Part shown: positions 1 to 13,664 of the stretch, piece by piece | How positions within the stretch are numbered: position 1 is the stretch's first letter | Layout: the number at the start of each line of letters is the position of its first letter | From: Paragonimus westermani | Lineage: Eukaryota; Platyhelminthes; Trematoda; Plagiorchiida; Troglotrematidae | Direction: 5' to 3' | NCBI GenBank assembly: GCA_008508345.1 | Contig: QNGE01000111.1 | Coordinates: 85,958-149,957, forward strand | Length of the DNA stretch: 64,000 bases | Notes under the pieces: model-generated | The model's input: the letters and a program-made list of their open reading frames with translations, nothing else | Told to the model about the DNA's origin: nothing | Databases searched by the model: none | Program-made: the position numbers and the translations under genes

Positions 1-2520
1 TATTTGCTGTTGTGCCAAATCAGACTTAAACGCGGGTCGGGATACTTTCATGCTTCTCAGGACTAGACAGAAGTCGAGTAACAAGTATTCGAGTCCAGTT
101 ACTCTGGACGAGCAGAAGAGTAAGATAGTTGCTGCTCAATCTAGGTCCGGGAGCAAGGTGTGAAGGTTAGTAGGAAAAAAAACATACTTTAAGAAATTTT
201 TACCCAATCACTGTTTTAAGCTCCCGAAAGTTGGTAGTATGGTTTGCCTCCGCTTGTTTCCCGGTAAAAGGACCTTAAATCAATACTGCAACTGCAAGTC
301 AAGTCAATAATTCTAAGCGCTCAGATTTGAGATTATGCCTACTGTTCATCGCTCACTATTCCCATCGATTATCTGAGGAACGTGGGTTAGTTCATGGAAC
401 ACAATAACCGTTGAGGAAGCCATAGACCAGACTTCTTTTCTGGATGTGGAAAATAGTTCAGGTTGCCAGGACAACATATGAAGGCTATTCTCGATTCCTA
501 ATGATCCACCCCAAGGCAACTGTATAAGTTGGGTTTGATCTGACAGCAAATACACAATGTTTCCTTCCAGAGTGACTGGTGTAAACTCACTCCCAAAAGG
601 TGTTTCGTACTTGAATATTATTTCCAGTGATTCAGTGAAGGTAATTAATACAACAGATTTCGTGCATCGTAAACGTGTTTCTTGGACAAAAGTAGTTGCA
701 CATGAGTTCCTTCTTGGGAGGAGCACTGTAGGACACAATTCCGCCTTCCTTAGGTATGTGGAGTTGCAGTACTAGCCGATACGTCACAAAATTCGCACAC
801 TAGACATGACTAAAGAACACCTTCGGTCGCGTTTAGCAGCCAGCTCAACGGATTTACTTATTTAAGTCTGACTGAGAATAAACGAGTTTTCATTTCCCAT
901 TTCCTATTCAAATTCGTGGTTAATTTTCAGCGGTTTTGTCTCTGTAAGCACATGATGAAAAAGAGAATCGGAGTGGAGCTTTGACCTGGCGCTAAACTTA
1001 TCAGTATAGTATACTCCAAGGGGATTACTTTGCCCAGGTGTGTTTTGTTATTGAGATGACAGGTCCGTGTGAGTGGTGCTCCACATTTTCGCAGTGCAAT
1101 GCATAAAGGCTGACCCTGACCATATCTTTCTTGTTTCAACGAGGCAGCTCGGTATTTCTGGTTGTTTCACCTATCAGCGTTATGAGGACTCATTAGATTG
1201 TGCTACTGCACGCAAGGTGTCTATGAGAATAGCGTAGGCACGTGGCACATTCCCAAATCTTCGCTATTCGCGACGTCGCTAAATGAAGGTTATACAACGA
1301 GTGGATACACTTCAACTTGCCCAACGAATCAAAAGCGGGTGGTGTTCACTTTGGAATCAACAAAATCCCTCATTATTTAGCAGTAATCCACCTTCTAAGC
1401 AAGCCGTCTTGTATACATTATTACTGTCTCCCTCGGCGTGCTATCAGTCCCTTCCATATGGTGATTGCCTAATTGCCACAGCAACTTAGAAATCAGCGTC
1501 ATACAGCGTAATTCCTCCTAGCGAGTGTACCGTGGATTAAAACATCAAGAACACTCACGGTGAGGTCACGGTACTGTGCACTTTCGCAAGTTTATTTGGG
1601 TTTCACACAAAGCGAAGTTCTCTTATCCAAGGTAAGACAATCGCATCTATCGGACCCCTCAGGAAGAAACACGTTCACCGATGAAACGTTGCCCTTCCAG
1701 GAAGACTTTGCTTGTTAGAGTGGGCAGATTTACAGACAGAATGGGACTAGGTACGGTATTCCAAGTCATAAATCGTGTATTGATTGACGGGAGATCATGT
1801 TTCTGCGCAATAAACACCTTGCCTCAAGGAAGACGCGTTGGGCCTATCAGGACAGACAGAAGCCCCTCGAAAATTCCAGAGATTGGCTTTTTTATACTTA
1901 TTTCAACTCTAGCTTGTCGAGCTCAGCGGTCAGTTGATAAATCTGGTTACCATTTTTGTACCCAGTGAGAACGTGGCTTTTTCATTCATTCTCTAGTTTG
2001 ACTTAGAAGCAAGCGATGGGATGGCATGCGTTATCAGTCAGACCGCAAGTTAACCGCTTTTTTTTTATCTCGAAGTAGGCGACGCCGGCTCTGTCGGTAT
2101 GCTGTTCCTCCTGGTGGTTTCAATACATTTCTGTAGTGTGCACAACACTAACTAAGAAATGGAACTAGGTGGTGGCCTGTTCAGTGTGGTTGAAACGACC
2201 ACTGAGTTGGGTAGCTGATTCTCGTAGCCTCAAAAAGTGACCGTCAGCAAACCAACATAGCCTTGAATACAGTTATAGTTTTCCCAGTTACCTCCAATAT
2301 ACATACATACTAGGCAAATGGTGTATAAAAATACTGGCAGAACTTCGTGGTTGTTTACGTGCACCATGCAACCAAGTCTTCAAGAGTGAGGAGGTCATTC
2401 TTAGGACCACTGCTGACGCTGACAAAGCGAGCGCAGCAGTAGCAGAATCTCGGCAACACACCGGCTATCCCATGAATTACTGGAGTTAAATTCAACCCAA
2501 CAATCCACAGTAGACGAAAG
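1..2520. other. Gene-poor stretch, no supported gene
   Basis: No motif, repeat or convincing exon was recognised. A good donor-like site (CCAAG then GTAAGA) occurs near 1627-1636 on the plus strand, but two or more frames upstream of it are open and no acceptor stands out. An ATG frame of 95 codons (1681-1968) follows it and is no longer than chance would give. Confidence 0.4.
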
Positions 2521-2546
2521 ATAGAGCAGAGAAGAGTGACAAATAA

Positions 2547-2672
2547 TGTCAAATTGATATTACTGAGTGTGTTGTCGACACTGGTAGTGCAATTAATAGA
2601 GCAAGCATCTGTGGAAACTTTATGCTCTGCACACAGTGTGAGGAAGTCCCGGTTAGGCTGCATTTTACCACC
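2547..2672 (+). pseudogene. Possible retropepsin remnant (DTGSA motif)
   Basis: A 42-codon open frame, bounded by TAA at 2544 and TGA at 2673, reads ECVVDTGSAIN at its centre, with the D-T-G of the motif at 2577-2585. D-T/S-G preceded by two hydrophobic residues is the active-site signature of retroviral and LTR-retrotransposon aspartic proteases. Here it would be a fragment of a Gypsy-type pol. No flap motif, reverse transcriptase or zinc knuckle was found on either side, and the frame is closed within 42 codons. It is therefore either a badly decayed fragment or a chance match in host DNA. Confidence 0.25.
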
Positions 2673-3149
2673 TGAGTGTCTCCGGAAGGTGTGTAATACC
2701 AGTACGACGGTCTGTTATCCCCCCACCATGATCACAAAGGTTTTCGATTCACTTTGCACTCTTTTGGACAGATGTTCTCAGCATTCAGGGTACAGTGACC
2801 AAACCCGAAAGGTCGGTCAACAGAGGTTGGTCTGCTTGGGATAGGCTCAACGTGGAAAGGGCACGTTCTCGTTCTAGCTCTGTTGCACTTTTACGTGCGT
2901 GTACACCTGACAATCGATCACTTGGATGGCCTTTGATTGGTGCGGGTGATTATTTGACGAATCAATGTTTACATGACCTTGCAGTACCTACCGCCGCTCC
3001 GCCAGACCGGCAACTATGTCCCCACTGCTACACCTAGTGTAGCGAAAATGCGTCCAACGGTCAGTACTGTTCAACCCGCTGGTTTTCATGCTACGCGCGC
3101 GCTCGCGTTTATGAGTCAGAGCTCCGGCCCACAACCCCGGTTTCCGCCC

Positions 3150-3540
3150 ATACGTCGTGTGCACTTCGGCTCGGTCCGTGTATGTGTCCGACGCCTTCTG
3201 TTAAGGGGTTTTTCACCTGTCATTCCTCGTCCGTTGAGCCGATCTCGTTGAGCGGGTGTTCATCCGGTCGCTCACATTGTCCGCAATCTATCCCCTGTGG
3301 TCTCTGACCGCGTTCTACGACCGTGTCGATATATTCCTCCGAGTGTCGGAATAATCGCGCCCTCGATTTGGTTATCCATCCCATTTTCCTTGCCATATCT
3401 CATCCGTTGATCCGATCCAGCTGAGTGATGGCTCATCTGGTCGCCCATGATTTTACCGATCTGCTCGCCCGTGGGCTTTTGAAAGTATCTCCCCGCAGCG
3501 TTGAGATATTCTGCCGAGAGTTGAAATACCCGCACCTCCG
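3150..3540. repeat. GC-rich tandem repeat, about 174-178 bp period
   Basis: Two diverged units follow each other. The block at about 3219-3350 can be aligned to the block at about 3393-3525 with an offset of about 174-178 bases. Landmarks that match are ccgttgagccgatc versus ccgttgatccgatc, catccggtcgctca versus catctggtcgccca, and cgatatattcctccgag versus gagatattctgccgag. The segment is much richer in CpG than its surroundings. It could be a minisatellite, or coding repeats on the minus strand, where one frame stays open for 87 codons (3272-3535). No known protein repeat was recognised. Confidence 0.6.
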
Positions 3541-5690
3541 GTTAGATAATCCACCATAGTGTCATCAGGCAGACGATGAAAAACAATGTCCGTGCGAATC
3601 CAACTGGAAGCCCTTCCGTTGTAAGACGATCTAAACCCCCTAATAGTTTAGTCGGAGCATTATCTTCGTAGCATGTGGTCATTTTGGATGGATAGCACTG
3701 TCAGCAAATGTTTTTGCTAAGCGCTGTATGCTAAACCACTCACGGTGTGATCCGGAAAGGCCAACTCACCCCTTGCAGTTGACCAGATAGGAAAACTCAC
3801 GTACAGACCGAATCACCAAAACTTTGCACTGTGCACGCGTCCAGGCGATCGTTGGGCCGCTCATGTTGAGGTCAACATGCGTAAACTTTCATCCAAAATC
3901 CTATGACGAAACTGTGACTCATCAGTATGCCTCTTATCGGTCGCCAAATTTTGACTCTTGACTGCCAGCACGCCGATTTCGATTTAACTGCGCTGAAGGG
4001 GGTGAACTGGCAACTGAGAAACGTTCACCGCGGGCTGAGAAACAACTAGCCCTATTGACTCTGGGTGAGTGGATCTGCAGATAATGCATTGTGAACGAAG
4101 GACATGTCTCTCATCAATGAGGGCAACTGTCACTGTCAGTTATTTCATTCAGCAGTGTACGCCAGCAAAATCCAAAACAAGTATTCCCTTAAATGAATTC
4201 ATGGCAGAGATCAAAATAGGAAGTCAATATTCATGAAGAGCAAAGCATTGGGAAAAAACATTCAGAACACAGCTGTAACGACTTAGTGGGTCATGACCTA
4301 GGTCCTGTGACCTTGAGGTCCAAAGTTCCCTGAATCACACGATCGGGAGGTCAGATACATATAAATTACATAGTAGGCCACCAGTAAAACATGTGCATGT
4401 GTGCATATCTGCATTGGATGTAACTAGGCCTTATCTCATGAGCAAGAACATGTAAATGAAAATCAGCATGGAAATCGTGATACGGGGAATTTAGTTTGAA
4501 AATTTACTAAGCGCACTCCATCCGATGGCAGATGAGTGAATGCAAGCATACGAAACTCAATTGCCCGGTCATGCATCGGTCAGCATCAACACAAGAAGAA
4601 TTTCACACAGGGCGTTATTCGCATTCGCCCGAGTGGGTTTAATCAACAGGTCCAGGCCACAAGCACAATGGAAAAGATTCATCCCACAAAACGCGATGAC
4701 AACTGGGGCCACGTACCCTTTGGGAAGGCATTCAAGTCAGGGTAATATGTGCGACTGTTTTGGCACATCTGATCTCCGAAGCATTAGGTTGGGAAGCGGA
4801 GGTTAGTAGAAGACACTTAGGATACGGTGGTAACACAATTTTGACCGTGTGTGAAGAATTGACCAGGCAAAGTGTAACATGAACGAACCTGTTTGAGCAC
4901 GACCAAGGTACGAAACCATCCCCCAAATGGGAATCCACTTGACCCGCTTTTAGATCAAGTTCATCTTCATCATTACAAGTTACAAGGCCTACCACACTAA
5001 AAGGCCGCATCCAAGGGTTATTTTGATTTTGTGATCAGGTGTCCTCGTCAACAATTGACGTTCATCAGCGAGGAACACGATCCAGATAGTTCAGTCAGAC
5101 GAATCTAGCATTAAAAGTAGACTTTTGCATGATTGCATATTGCTATTACAAATGTTCAATAATGCAAATCATATTCAAATTAATAAGAGAATACGAAAGA
5201 CAAATCCACAATAACGTTTAGGACGAACTCCCGTTACCCGAGGTGTGTGGGGAAATGAACGAATAGGTGAAAAATGCACGGTAACTTACTATGGATTATT
5301 CCTCAGTAAATAGGCACAATCGTTCGAACAAAATTTACCTGATTACAGCTTTTCACACTAAGATAGGTTCTTCAGCCATCTTCTTTGGAAAACCTACAGA
5401 CTACAGTGCTTTTCATATTGGGACTTGCGAGCAGTGCATATTCTTGCTACTATATGGAGTTGAACTCCAGTCCACATTCACATAAGGTAACCGCGTTGAC
5501 CACCTCACCACTGAAACCCAATTAAGCATGACCAAATATTCACAAAACCAAACAGTCACCCACACTTACCTGAGAGTAATGTTCAAGTTGTGGTATCACC
5601 TCGGGAGATGGTAAAGCAACTGCTAACTCTAAACGATGACCCCCCCCCATACCAACAATTCTCGGTCAACTCGGTAGAATTAACCCGCTG
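3541..5690. other. Gene-poor stretch, nothing recognised
   Basis: No gene, repeat family or regulatory element could be supported. Open frames here overlap on both strands and stay below 95 codons. Confidence 0.4.
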
Positions 5691-5694
5691 AACT

Positions 5695-5890
5695 TGAGTA
5701 ACGCTTTGCACACTGAGAGGAGGGCTGGGATTTGGAACCGGGTTCCAATCCGGGCCGTGACAATGATATGCACTAGTGATGAGATCTTACAACAGCGAAA
5801 CTCAAGTATAGCGATTCTTTTCGAAAACGACTGATCAAATGTTCTACCTAAACGTGAAAGCCACAGTCGAATGCACCGGTGTTTACTGAA
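5695..5890 (+). mobile_element. tRNA-derived SINE copy
   Basis: This copy has the B-box-like ggttccaatccgggccgtg, then the family body: atgcactagtgatgag, the block cgaaactca, then ttcttttcgaaaacgactg. It ends in a diverged version of the 3' core (agtcgaatgcaccggtgttta). The A-box end is poorly preserved. The order of blocks is the same as in the copies at 32.1, 34.2, 39.3, 43.9, 52.4 and 55.6 kb, so membership is secure. The exact ends are not, because no target-site duplication could be defined. Confidence 0.75.
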
Positions 5891-8800
5891 CATAAACGAG
5901 ACGAATAAATCGACGAAATTCAGACAACTTAGTAGCAATCATTGCTCAAACGTAGTTGTGGCTAAACATACAGAAATGTGCTTTTGTCGTATTCTATCTG
6001 AAATGGAGAGATCAACGATCAACACGTTCGCCTATCATGCGCAAACAGAGGTATGCGCTGCTGACGAACGAAACTCGATTATAGTGCTTTCTTATGTGAG
6101 CAATGCTCAACGTGCATTAAGATAGGATTAAGATGTCCTAGAGAAGAATTTGTTAGATTTCTAGCGCATATATTTTGTCAGTCTTGCCGGTGATTCTCAC
6201 TCCAAATGCTTTACTGCAGCGATCTTCACGACGTTCGCTAATTGACTGATACGGAGTAAGGCATGTACTGAGCGATCAAGTCACCAGCGAATGACTGCAG
6301 TCGCACAAGCCCACTTTTGGATGCCTTTAATCAGCATAAAACACAGCAAGAAAGGTAAAAAAATTACCAAAAGTTAGATACCCGCACCGAAGCAATGACA
6401 ACTGTTCTGGGATGGTTGCGACTATCTTTTTAATTCTTGCGAGGATTGTAAACGAGTGTTGTCTCGCAATGGATGATTATCGACTCTGGAAAAAACGAGA
6501 GGTTCTCCAGCTTGCTACGGTCAGACCTATCCCCTGCTTCTTCTCTAAGAAACCAATGTTCTATTGTGCATTGACAGCAGCAGTAAAGATTGATCTTCTG
6601 GCAGAACGCTTTTGGTTTTTATTCTTGAATACACGGCTTGGACGGGCATGTGTGCTTGGGGAGATGTCACAAAGCAGGAGCGAAATGGTCACCTAAGCAA
6701 CGAAGTCGAAACACAAAACGTTTCGCGATTATCTCTTCCAGCAAGACTAACGCAGTTCAATATCAGTACGGATTATCAGTGGATACAAATTTGTGCAGAA
6801 AGTGTGTACGGAACGTTTTGAAAATGGAGTCCGGTTCCCCGAAGACCTCAGAATAACACTGTCAAAGGTTCGCACTCAACTGTTGTGACGGCCTACTCTC
6901 GGAATAACAGACACTATGCAGCAAACAGTACGTAGAAGTTCAGTCATCCATGAAAACTGTGCGGATTCCACTATGTGCTCGTTTGTGTGGAGCAACAAGA
7001 CAGCTTACTGGCAAACGGCACACAAGCTCCCAGATTGGCAGATAAACAAATGATACGTCCAGGAAATCGCATTAGAGCAAAAAGTGATCGGATTCAGCAT
7101 ACAAAGATACAGTGAAAATCACTTGGGACAAACGAAGAGCCTAATAACGGGGTGTTTAACTGACAGGTAAACTATCGGTGACCTAGTATGCTGATTCCGG
7201 CTTATTGATCGCTCAATCTTAGAACAGTACTACTAATGAAAGCCTGAGCCCTAAGCTGACGATTTACCTCTAAATTAAAAGCACATGCATGTTTGGGTGT
7301 ACGTGGTTCTCTCGCATCAAAATCATAATGTCAGATAGAACCAGCATTACAAAAAACACGTTGATTACAAGGTTGCAACGTCAGTCATTTTGACCAATAG
7401 GGACAGATAAACCTAAACATCTAACAGTTGAACAGCTGTTTGACGGTGGCATTTATGGTGCATTGTCGTCTTGGTTGGTGTGTTTCCCCTTTAGAGAGAG
7501 AGAGAGTTCCGTGCGTTACTACCTAGGTTGATTAGTGTGCTTACAGCAGACGTTTTGAACTACTGTTGAAGCAAGAATTGCGTCGCCATGTTGCCTAATT
7601 CAACAGTAAGCACCAGCTTGAAAATTGTTTAACAGTTGACACATTACATATCGAACTTCAAGAGCTAAAATCACCACAGGTTGTCAACTGTTCCGCCTAA
7701 ATGCAGACTTTATTGACATATAGTGTGCACACCAAAAGAATAAGTTGGTCTTTATGGACCACTGTTGGTCTGCGCAAAATCTGCATTATGAGACACTCAT
7801 TGGCGGAACACAACAAATATGAATACAACTCGGTTGTTAAAATGCACAGTGCTAAACAAAACCTGAGTTTGTTCCGTTGAGTCCACAAAAAATCCTTCGC
7901 CTGACAGAAAAACAATGAACTCCCACCCAACTTCCAAAGTCCCGATATCTGCTCCCACTCACTGGCACAAATGTAAGCTTTTCAAGGACCACATTTTGTT
8001 TGACTTAGAGTCTTCGATCTAACGAAACGGTCTTCAGAGCAATCAACAAAACTGGGGTTTACCTTTGCCTAAACGGGATCACACCGACGTACGACGGGTG
8101 TGCGTCCACTGGTTTGCTAGTGACGGTTACATGGACTCAGCGGGGAGTGTTGGGACGAGAGGTTAACGGAGCCATGACGACCTGTTCTACTGGCTACTGC
8201 TGTCAGCTCGACAGCCGGGTAGGCAGCGCGAGCTATGTAGCCGAGGTGACAACAACTGTAAACTCGGTCTGTAGTACTGTGCTGGAGCGCGTCATACAGT
8301 GAAAAGCTGAGATAACAGGAACAACAGAACAGAAAAAGACAGTTGTGTTTTCTGGCAACTTAGGTATCGCATTTTGTATGTATGCGTCCAGCAACATATC
8401 TGTAAGACATGCGCTGGGGTAGTCGAGTAGTTGGGTTGACTGGTGAACAGGAACACTGATTTGAACCAACGGATTGTTTTAAAAATCCAGAACTGTTATT
8501 AAAACTAGGACGCACCTTCGCCAGGCCAAAATAGGAAAGAAGTGAGTAAGAGGGTAGCTCACAAGAGAGTACTCACGAAACCCGATTCCAACTTGTCTCA
8601 AGGAGAACAAACGTCAAATTTTCTTCGTAACAAAAACGCCACACCTGACGGGTTTGTCGATACGACGGACCGGAATGAAAGCTGACAACCGTGGAAAAAA
8701 TAATCAGTCCTAGATATCTTTGAACGGACACGCTAGGCCCATTCCAGCTCTAAACCGATGTGTCTATTGTGAAAAGTCGTGGTTGTGATAGATACAGAAG

Positions 8801-10900
8801 TAGGTCTGGCAGTGACCGCAAAACTCCCAGTTGGATAGTTTAACCTACATTTCGGTGCTTAAAGCTTTTATACACAATCGTAAAATGTAGTTTCATACGA
8901 CAGACGGTGTTCCAAAAGTTCAATCAAACCGAACTCAGGACAGAAAAGATCATCTCAGTGGAACACAGGAATCAACCACAAATAGCAGTCTTATTGAGTA
9001 AGTACCTAGTTTCTGGCCATCAGTGTGAATAAACGGACTACACTAATGATTTGCTTCCGTAAACTGTACGTAGAGAAACTATTCAAAAAACCTTCGTCAT
9101 TCAATCACCATATAACACAAAACTTTTGTCTTCAACAAGACTATCTCTTGGACTAGTGCATTTGCTTTGAACTGACTTCCGATTTCGATGTAAAACTTAG
9201 CCGCTATGAAAGAAAATATTGATTATACGACAATTCTGTTATCGTAATGAGTTCTGATTGGTTTCATGTTTCAAGTAATTCGTATGATAGGATGATCAAT
9301 CGGGAATGTTGTGTGGACAGTATCAGTCCTTTATTTGGTGATTAACAAAGCAAAGCAATTGTTGCAAGTTGGTTACACCTCACTAATCAAGAGGGATATA
9401 ACTGATTCTATTATGAGTTCGCATTAAATGCAATAACTGTAAGTTTAATTTTAAACAACAGTAGATTTCGGTTTGGAGGCAGCATAATTCAAGTAAGCAG
9501 TTGCCCCCAGTGGCCACTATCAAACTGACAGGTAGCTTTTTTTGTCCCTGTTACATCTTATACGTATCATATGGTCCAGAAATCGAGTCCATAACCTATG
9601 GATAGATTACCGAATAGTATACCAGATGCTTATCCACCAAAATTTCGTGTAGCAGTCACTAAAGTTGCAAGAAGATATGAGAGTTACTCTCCTTACGCGT
9701 GTTGCACATCATTTACTCAGGCTGGAATTATTTAGTTGTTTGTGGTTGTTCTTAAAACTACCAACTATACACTATCGTCCTACAGGACATGAGAGAAGGT
9801 TTTGCAATCGGCTGATCCCAGTGATTACCAGCGAAATAGTGGAGAGTTACATCCCACAAACACAGCGTACGACGATAAATCTAACCCACAGCTTGAGTAA
9901 GCGTCAAAACAGCAGTCCTGTTATTGATCAAGTACATCACAGAGCCGGCCACAAAATCCTTTTGCGAACCGCAAATGGGTGATCGACTGAGAAAATACTT
10001 CCTCCCCAGGCTACACACTTGAACGATCTCATCCAGTAGCAGATGACAAGCATGGAATCGATAAACTTACGACCAACCTGGTCCAGCAACCCACACTGGT
10101 GCATACAGAATCAACTGAATCCGAATGAAATTAACATGGCTGTTTCATGTTTTTTTTTGTGGTCATGCATGCTCAAGTTGTAAAATCAGAAAAATTTTGA
10201 GGAGACACCAATTGTGTGTTCATGTTCACCTATGTATCACGCGTTAGATGCCGACACCCGTGGTGAATGGGTGCATGTACGTATGTGAGGTATTTGTACA
10301 ATTCAAACTGACTGACAAAATCGGGGGCGCGGCCCCTGCGCTTATCAGTCAAGGAAGAGAGATAAAGGCATGTAAACAGGTCCACTGTACGCGGGTCAGA
10401 GAGCCGGCCCTGTAGTCTTTAGGGCGTAGTCTACACGAAACTCCTTTCTGTCAGAAAACAATCAACTTGGTGCCACAGCAACTATGTGCGCACCGGAAAT
10501 ACCGCACCTCACTGTTCTATGAACATTCTACCTATCCGATACCTGTCCGAAGCCTGATGGATATCTCATCCACACTGAAGACAAATGAATATGTAGCCAA
10601 GAAACAAAGAGAGTGGGGAGATTGCCCAGCATCATAGTTATTCCGATGCGTACGTCGGGTGAACTGCGGCCAACTGACTGTAATGCCTTAATAGAAAATA
10701 GCATAAGTTAAAAGCTGTTTATATAGCTTAACTATACAGGAAAGTCAAGCCGAAGAACGTTACGGCTGTGGACAAGAAACCTCTTAGAGTGTTTGTTATG
10801 TACTACATCATTGGACCGACAGTCATAAAAACCGGTTCCCATTGTTAGGAATGTTTCACGAGTTTGGTGGAGTTACAAAGAAATTCGACCTCCATTCTCT
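5891..10900. other. Gene-poor stretch with weak open frames
   Basis: A short (GA)n run sits at 7494-7507. Plus-strand ATG frames of about 94 codons (6412-6696) and about 100 codons (9680-9982) use both synonymous and rare codons without obvious bias. They have no splice sites, motifs or membrane pattern that would raise them above chance. Nothing else was recognised. Confidence 0.35.
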
Positions 10901-10912
10901 TAAATGTAATGT

Positions 10913-12054
10913 ATGATAATCCCACTCGATTCAAGTCACTTGCCAACATGCACACAATCAAGCATTGTTCGAATTGGCTCGAATTTTATTCAAACCGCTG
11001 AGTTCCACTTAGAACGATACAGGAAGCACCCAGCCTGTTCAGTAGTCACAATTGAAACGTCACCGCATTTCATTTATACCAACCCCGTCCTACATGTTCT
11101 CTGGACTCAAGGGTCTAACATTGCAACAATCTAAAACGTGACACGTAAAGCATTCCAATATCCTCACTGGATCTGTGAACAAGGCTACCATACTTCAAGC
11201 ATCAGAATATTTAACATATTACCCATGGCAATCAAGCATGTACGAAGTAGCCCAAGCAACTACGTTGTTAGGGCTCAACGCCGTCAACATCCAATGGTCT
11301 TCCGTGGTCGTACGGTTGGTGCTCATCTGGTGGAATTAGTCTTGAGCAGAAACTGATTCGAACTCTTATCAATCTGGTCACCGGTGTAGAACAATCGCTT
11401 GTGATGAGGCGATTCAGATAACTTGCACATGACGTGCAACCACCCATACGTCTGGAAAAGCGTGCTTCCGTTCAAACATCCAGTTTTTCCTTAAAGTACT
11501 TGCAGAGGTTAGACATTGTAATGGTGTGACGTTTCATTAGGTTCGTTTCAAAGCAAGCGTGGTTCTGTTGAGTCATATTACTGGTGCCAGAATAGGCTGG
11601 CGACCTCTGCCTTGATGCACAGATTTAGACTAACGGGGAATTCGCTCATGGACGGCTGGGTTGGACGTTCACACAAAAGACTGCGTGGGTAGAGGTATTT
11701 AGTCGGCTTAAAAAAACTCTCTTTAAGGCGAAGCATCGAACAATTCGATACCTTTCAAAGTACGGTAGCTCCGTTAAAAAGAACAAGTGCTCGAATCAAA
11801 TAGTCCCACTGAAAACGGATTTCATTAGTCCAAGAAATATGCTTGCCGATTTTAAGCGTTTCTCACTCCCGTTCAACTCGCGAAGCCAACGAATTATTCC
11901 ACTTTTATTAAACAAGGTCGGTCGTTTAATGAAGAAACATCCTGTTGGTGGTTAGGCATCTCCAATTTCGTTGAAGTTCCAGTACGTGGCGCCACACAAT
12001 CCTCTTTCGCCTCATTCGAATCGTCCAACGGCTTACTTCTCAATTGCATCGTAA
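10913..12054 (+). other. Unusually open plus-strand region, possible decayed coding DNA
   Basis: Two long open stretches each carry one internal stop. Frame 10913-11356 (148 codons) is broken only by TAA at 11132. Frame 11631-12054 (141 codons) is broken only by TAG at 11952. The second is rich in Lys/Arg and reads plausibly as protein before the stop. No domain was recognised, and no paired splice sites remove the stops cleanly. It could be a decayed transposon ORF, a pseudogene, or two exons plus read-through intron. Chance is not excluded, since one or two stretches of this length are expected in the window. Confidence 0.25.
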
Positions 12055-13019
12055 ATATTCACATGTTGGCTCCCTAACCACCAATTGGGATACCTAGTAA
12101 TCGAAATCCGTTTACTGTCACAGAAATGGATCAATCATTGTGGGCACCAACGGACCGGGTATGTTGCATTACATGTTTCCCTGTGCACTGGCTCTGACAG
12201 TTGGAGTCGAAGAAGTTGTCTGCAGTACAAACGCAACTGTCTTAGTGAAAACCATTCAGAAATGATCCGCAATAAATATGGGCAATAAGACTTAGCAGTC
12301 ATCAATCGAAATGTCAACTAGTGTGTGAAAAATTCACAAACATCCTCTTACTTTAACCCACAGACTGTTCCTATCGAAATGGACGACTGGTCCCATGTAC
12401 GCTGCTTACTGTTCAATACGTGCAAATATATTTCCGTTTTAGTGTTTCTTCCTGAGGAAACGCACCACCGACAACTGATCCCAACAACAAATTGGAAAAA
12501 ACTGGTTCGTACTTTCGAACCGTAAACCGAATGGATATGAGAGAGTATATTGTGTGCTGTGCTGATGCTCATTCACTTGCGAGTGACGTTCAGATTGCTC
12601 GATCTCCAGGGGAGAAGACGCATTAGCTGTCCTGCTGGCTTCAATCGGTGCCCTTACGACTAGGGCTTCTTTCCAAGTTGAAATCATCGTAATCGTTAAC
12701 TTGAGCGACATTTTAATTACTGTTAAGTGGTCTAATGTGAACTGACTGTTGCATTTTCATAGATTTTCCAGCCAGCTCCTTTTACGGTTAAAGTCGTTTT
12801 CAAGTCGTTTTGTGAATGCATGCCTATTTTCTCGTGTCTTTTACTGTCTTCTGATAACTTTTCCTGACCTTCTGATCACGCTTCAAAACTTTTTCTAGAC
12901 GAACGAAACATCTATTTAATCGTAGCGACATACTTCGGTTCCAGTCCCAAAGAACCGTTTCAGTGTTTTCAAGTATGTGGGTCGCTTGCCTCAAAATGTT
13001 GTATGACTTTGGTTACCCC

Positions 13020-13185
13020 ATGCACCTCGTTCTTTCTAAATTTGCCTCCATATCTTCAACCAAGTATATTTACATATGTAAAAACTTCCACACCGTGTGT
13101 ACGATGTTTTATCTCTTACTCAATATGGTTCCTCGTTACACCTGAAGTGTTTACGTGTGAGTTTACTAGAACTTGATTCAACAAC
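13020..13185 (+). repeat. Inverted repeat, left arm
   Basis: This arm aligns, over about 160 bases and by eye at roughly 70% identity, to the reverse complement of 13665-13866. Shared landmarks are gttctttctaaatttgc versus gttcttcctaaatcttc, catatcttcaacca versus cacatcttcaacta, gtgtgtacgat (exact) and acctgaagtgttta versus gcctgaagtgttca. The arms are about 480 bases apart. The arms could be two copies of a dispersed repeat in opposite orientation, or the ends of a foldback element. Confidence 0.65.
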
Positions 13186-13664
13186 TCGTATGCGAGTTGG
13201 CTGTGTCGTTTACCTCAGACTCAATGGAAATTTTTAGAACAGTTTGTTCCCTTGAAGAGTTTGCATAGAACAATGAGAAGATGCAATTCCCTTGATGTTC
13301 TCCGAAGTATCATTTCGAACATTCTGATCACATTCGGACATGTAGCTACTTTTAAACGAGTCAAAATTTGACCGGGCGGAAATCATGGCTCAATGGATTA
13401 CACAAATGGACGCAAAAACTGAAAATCACAATTGTGGGAATGCTGACTACCAGGCTAGTTGGAGCGTCGATACACACGAGGGACCGTGATGTTTGACAGC
13501 CAAAGCCTCAGCAACCTGGGGTATGCGTTTTCGGTCGCTCCAAAAAATCCCCGAGAATGCGTCATGATCTCTGTGTCCTGTTTGGATAATGTGTCTTGCA
13601 ACTGATGATGCTGGGTGTCGTCCGTCGGCCTCGATACAGACGCTTTCTGTTTCTAACTGAGTTT

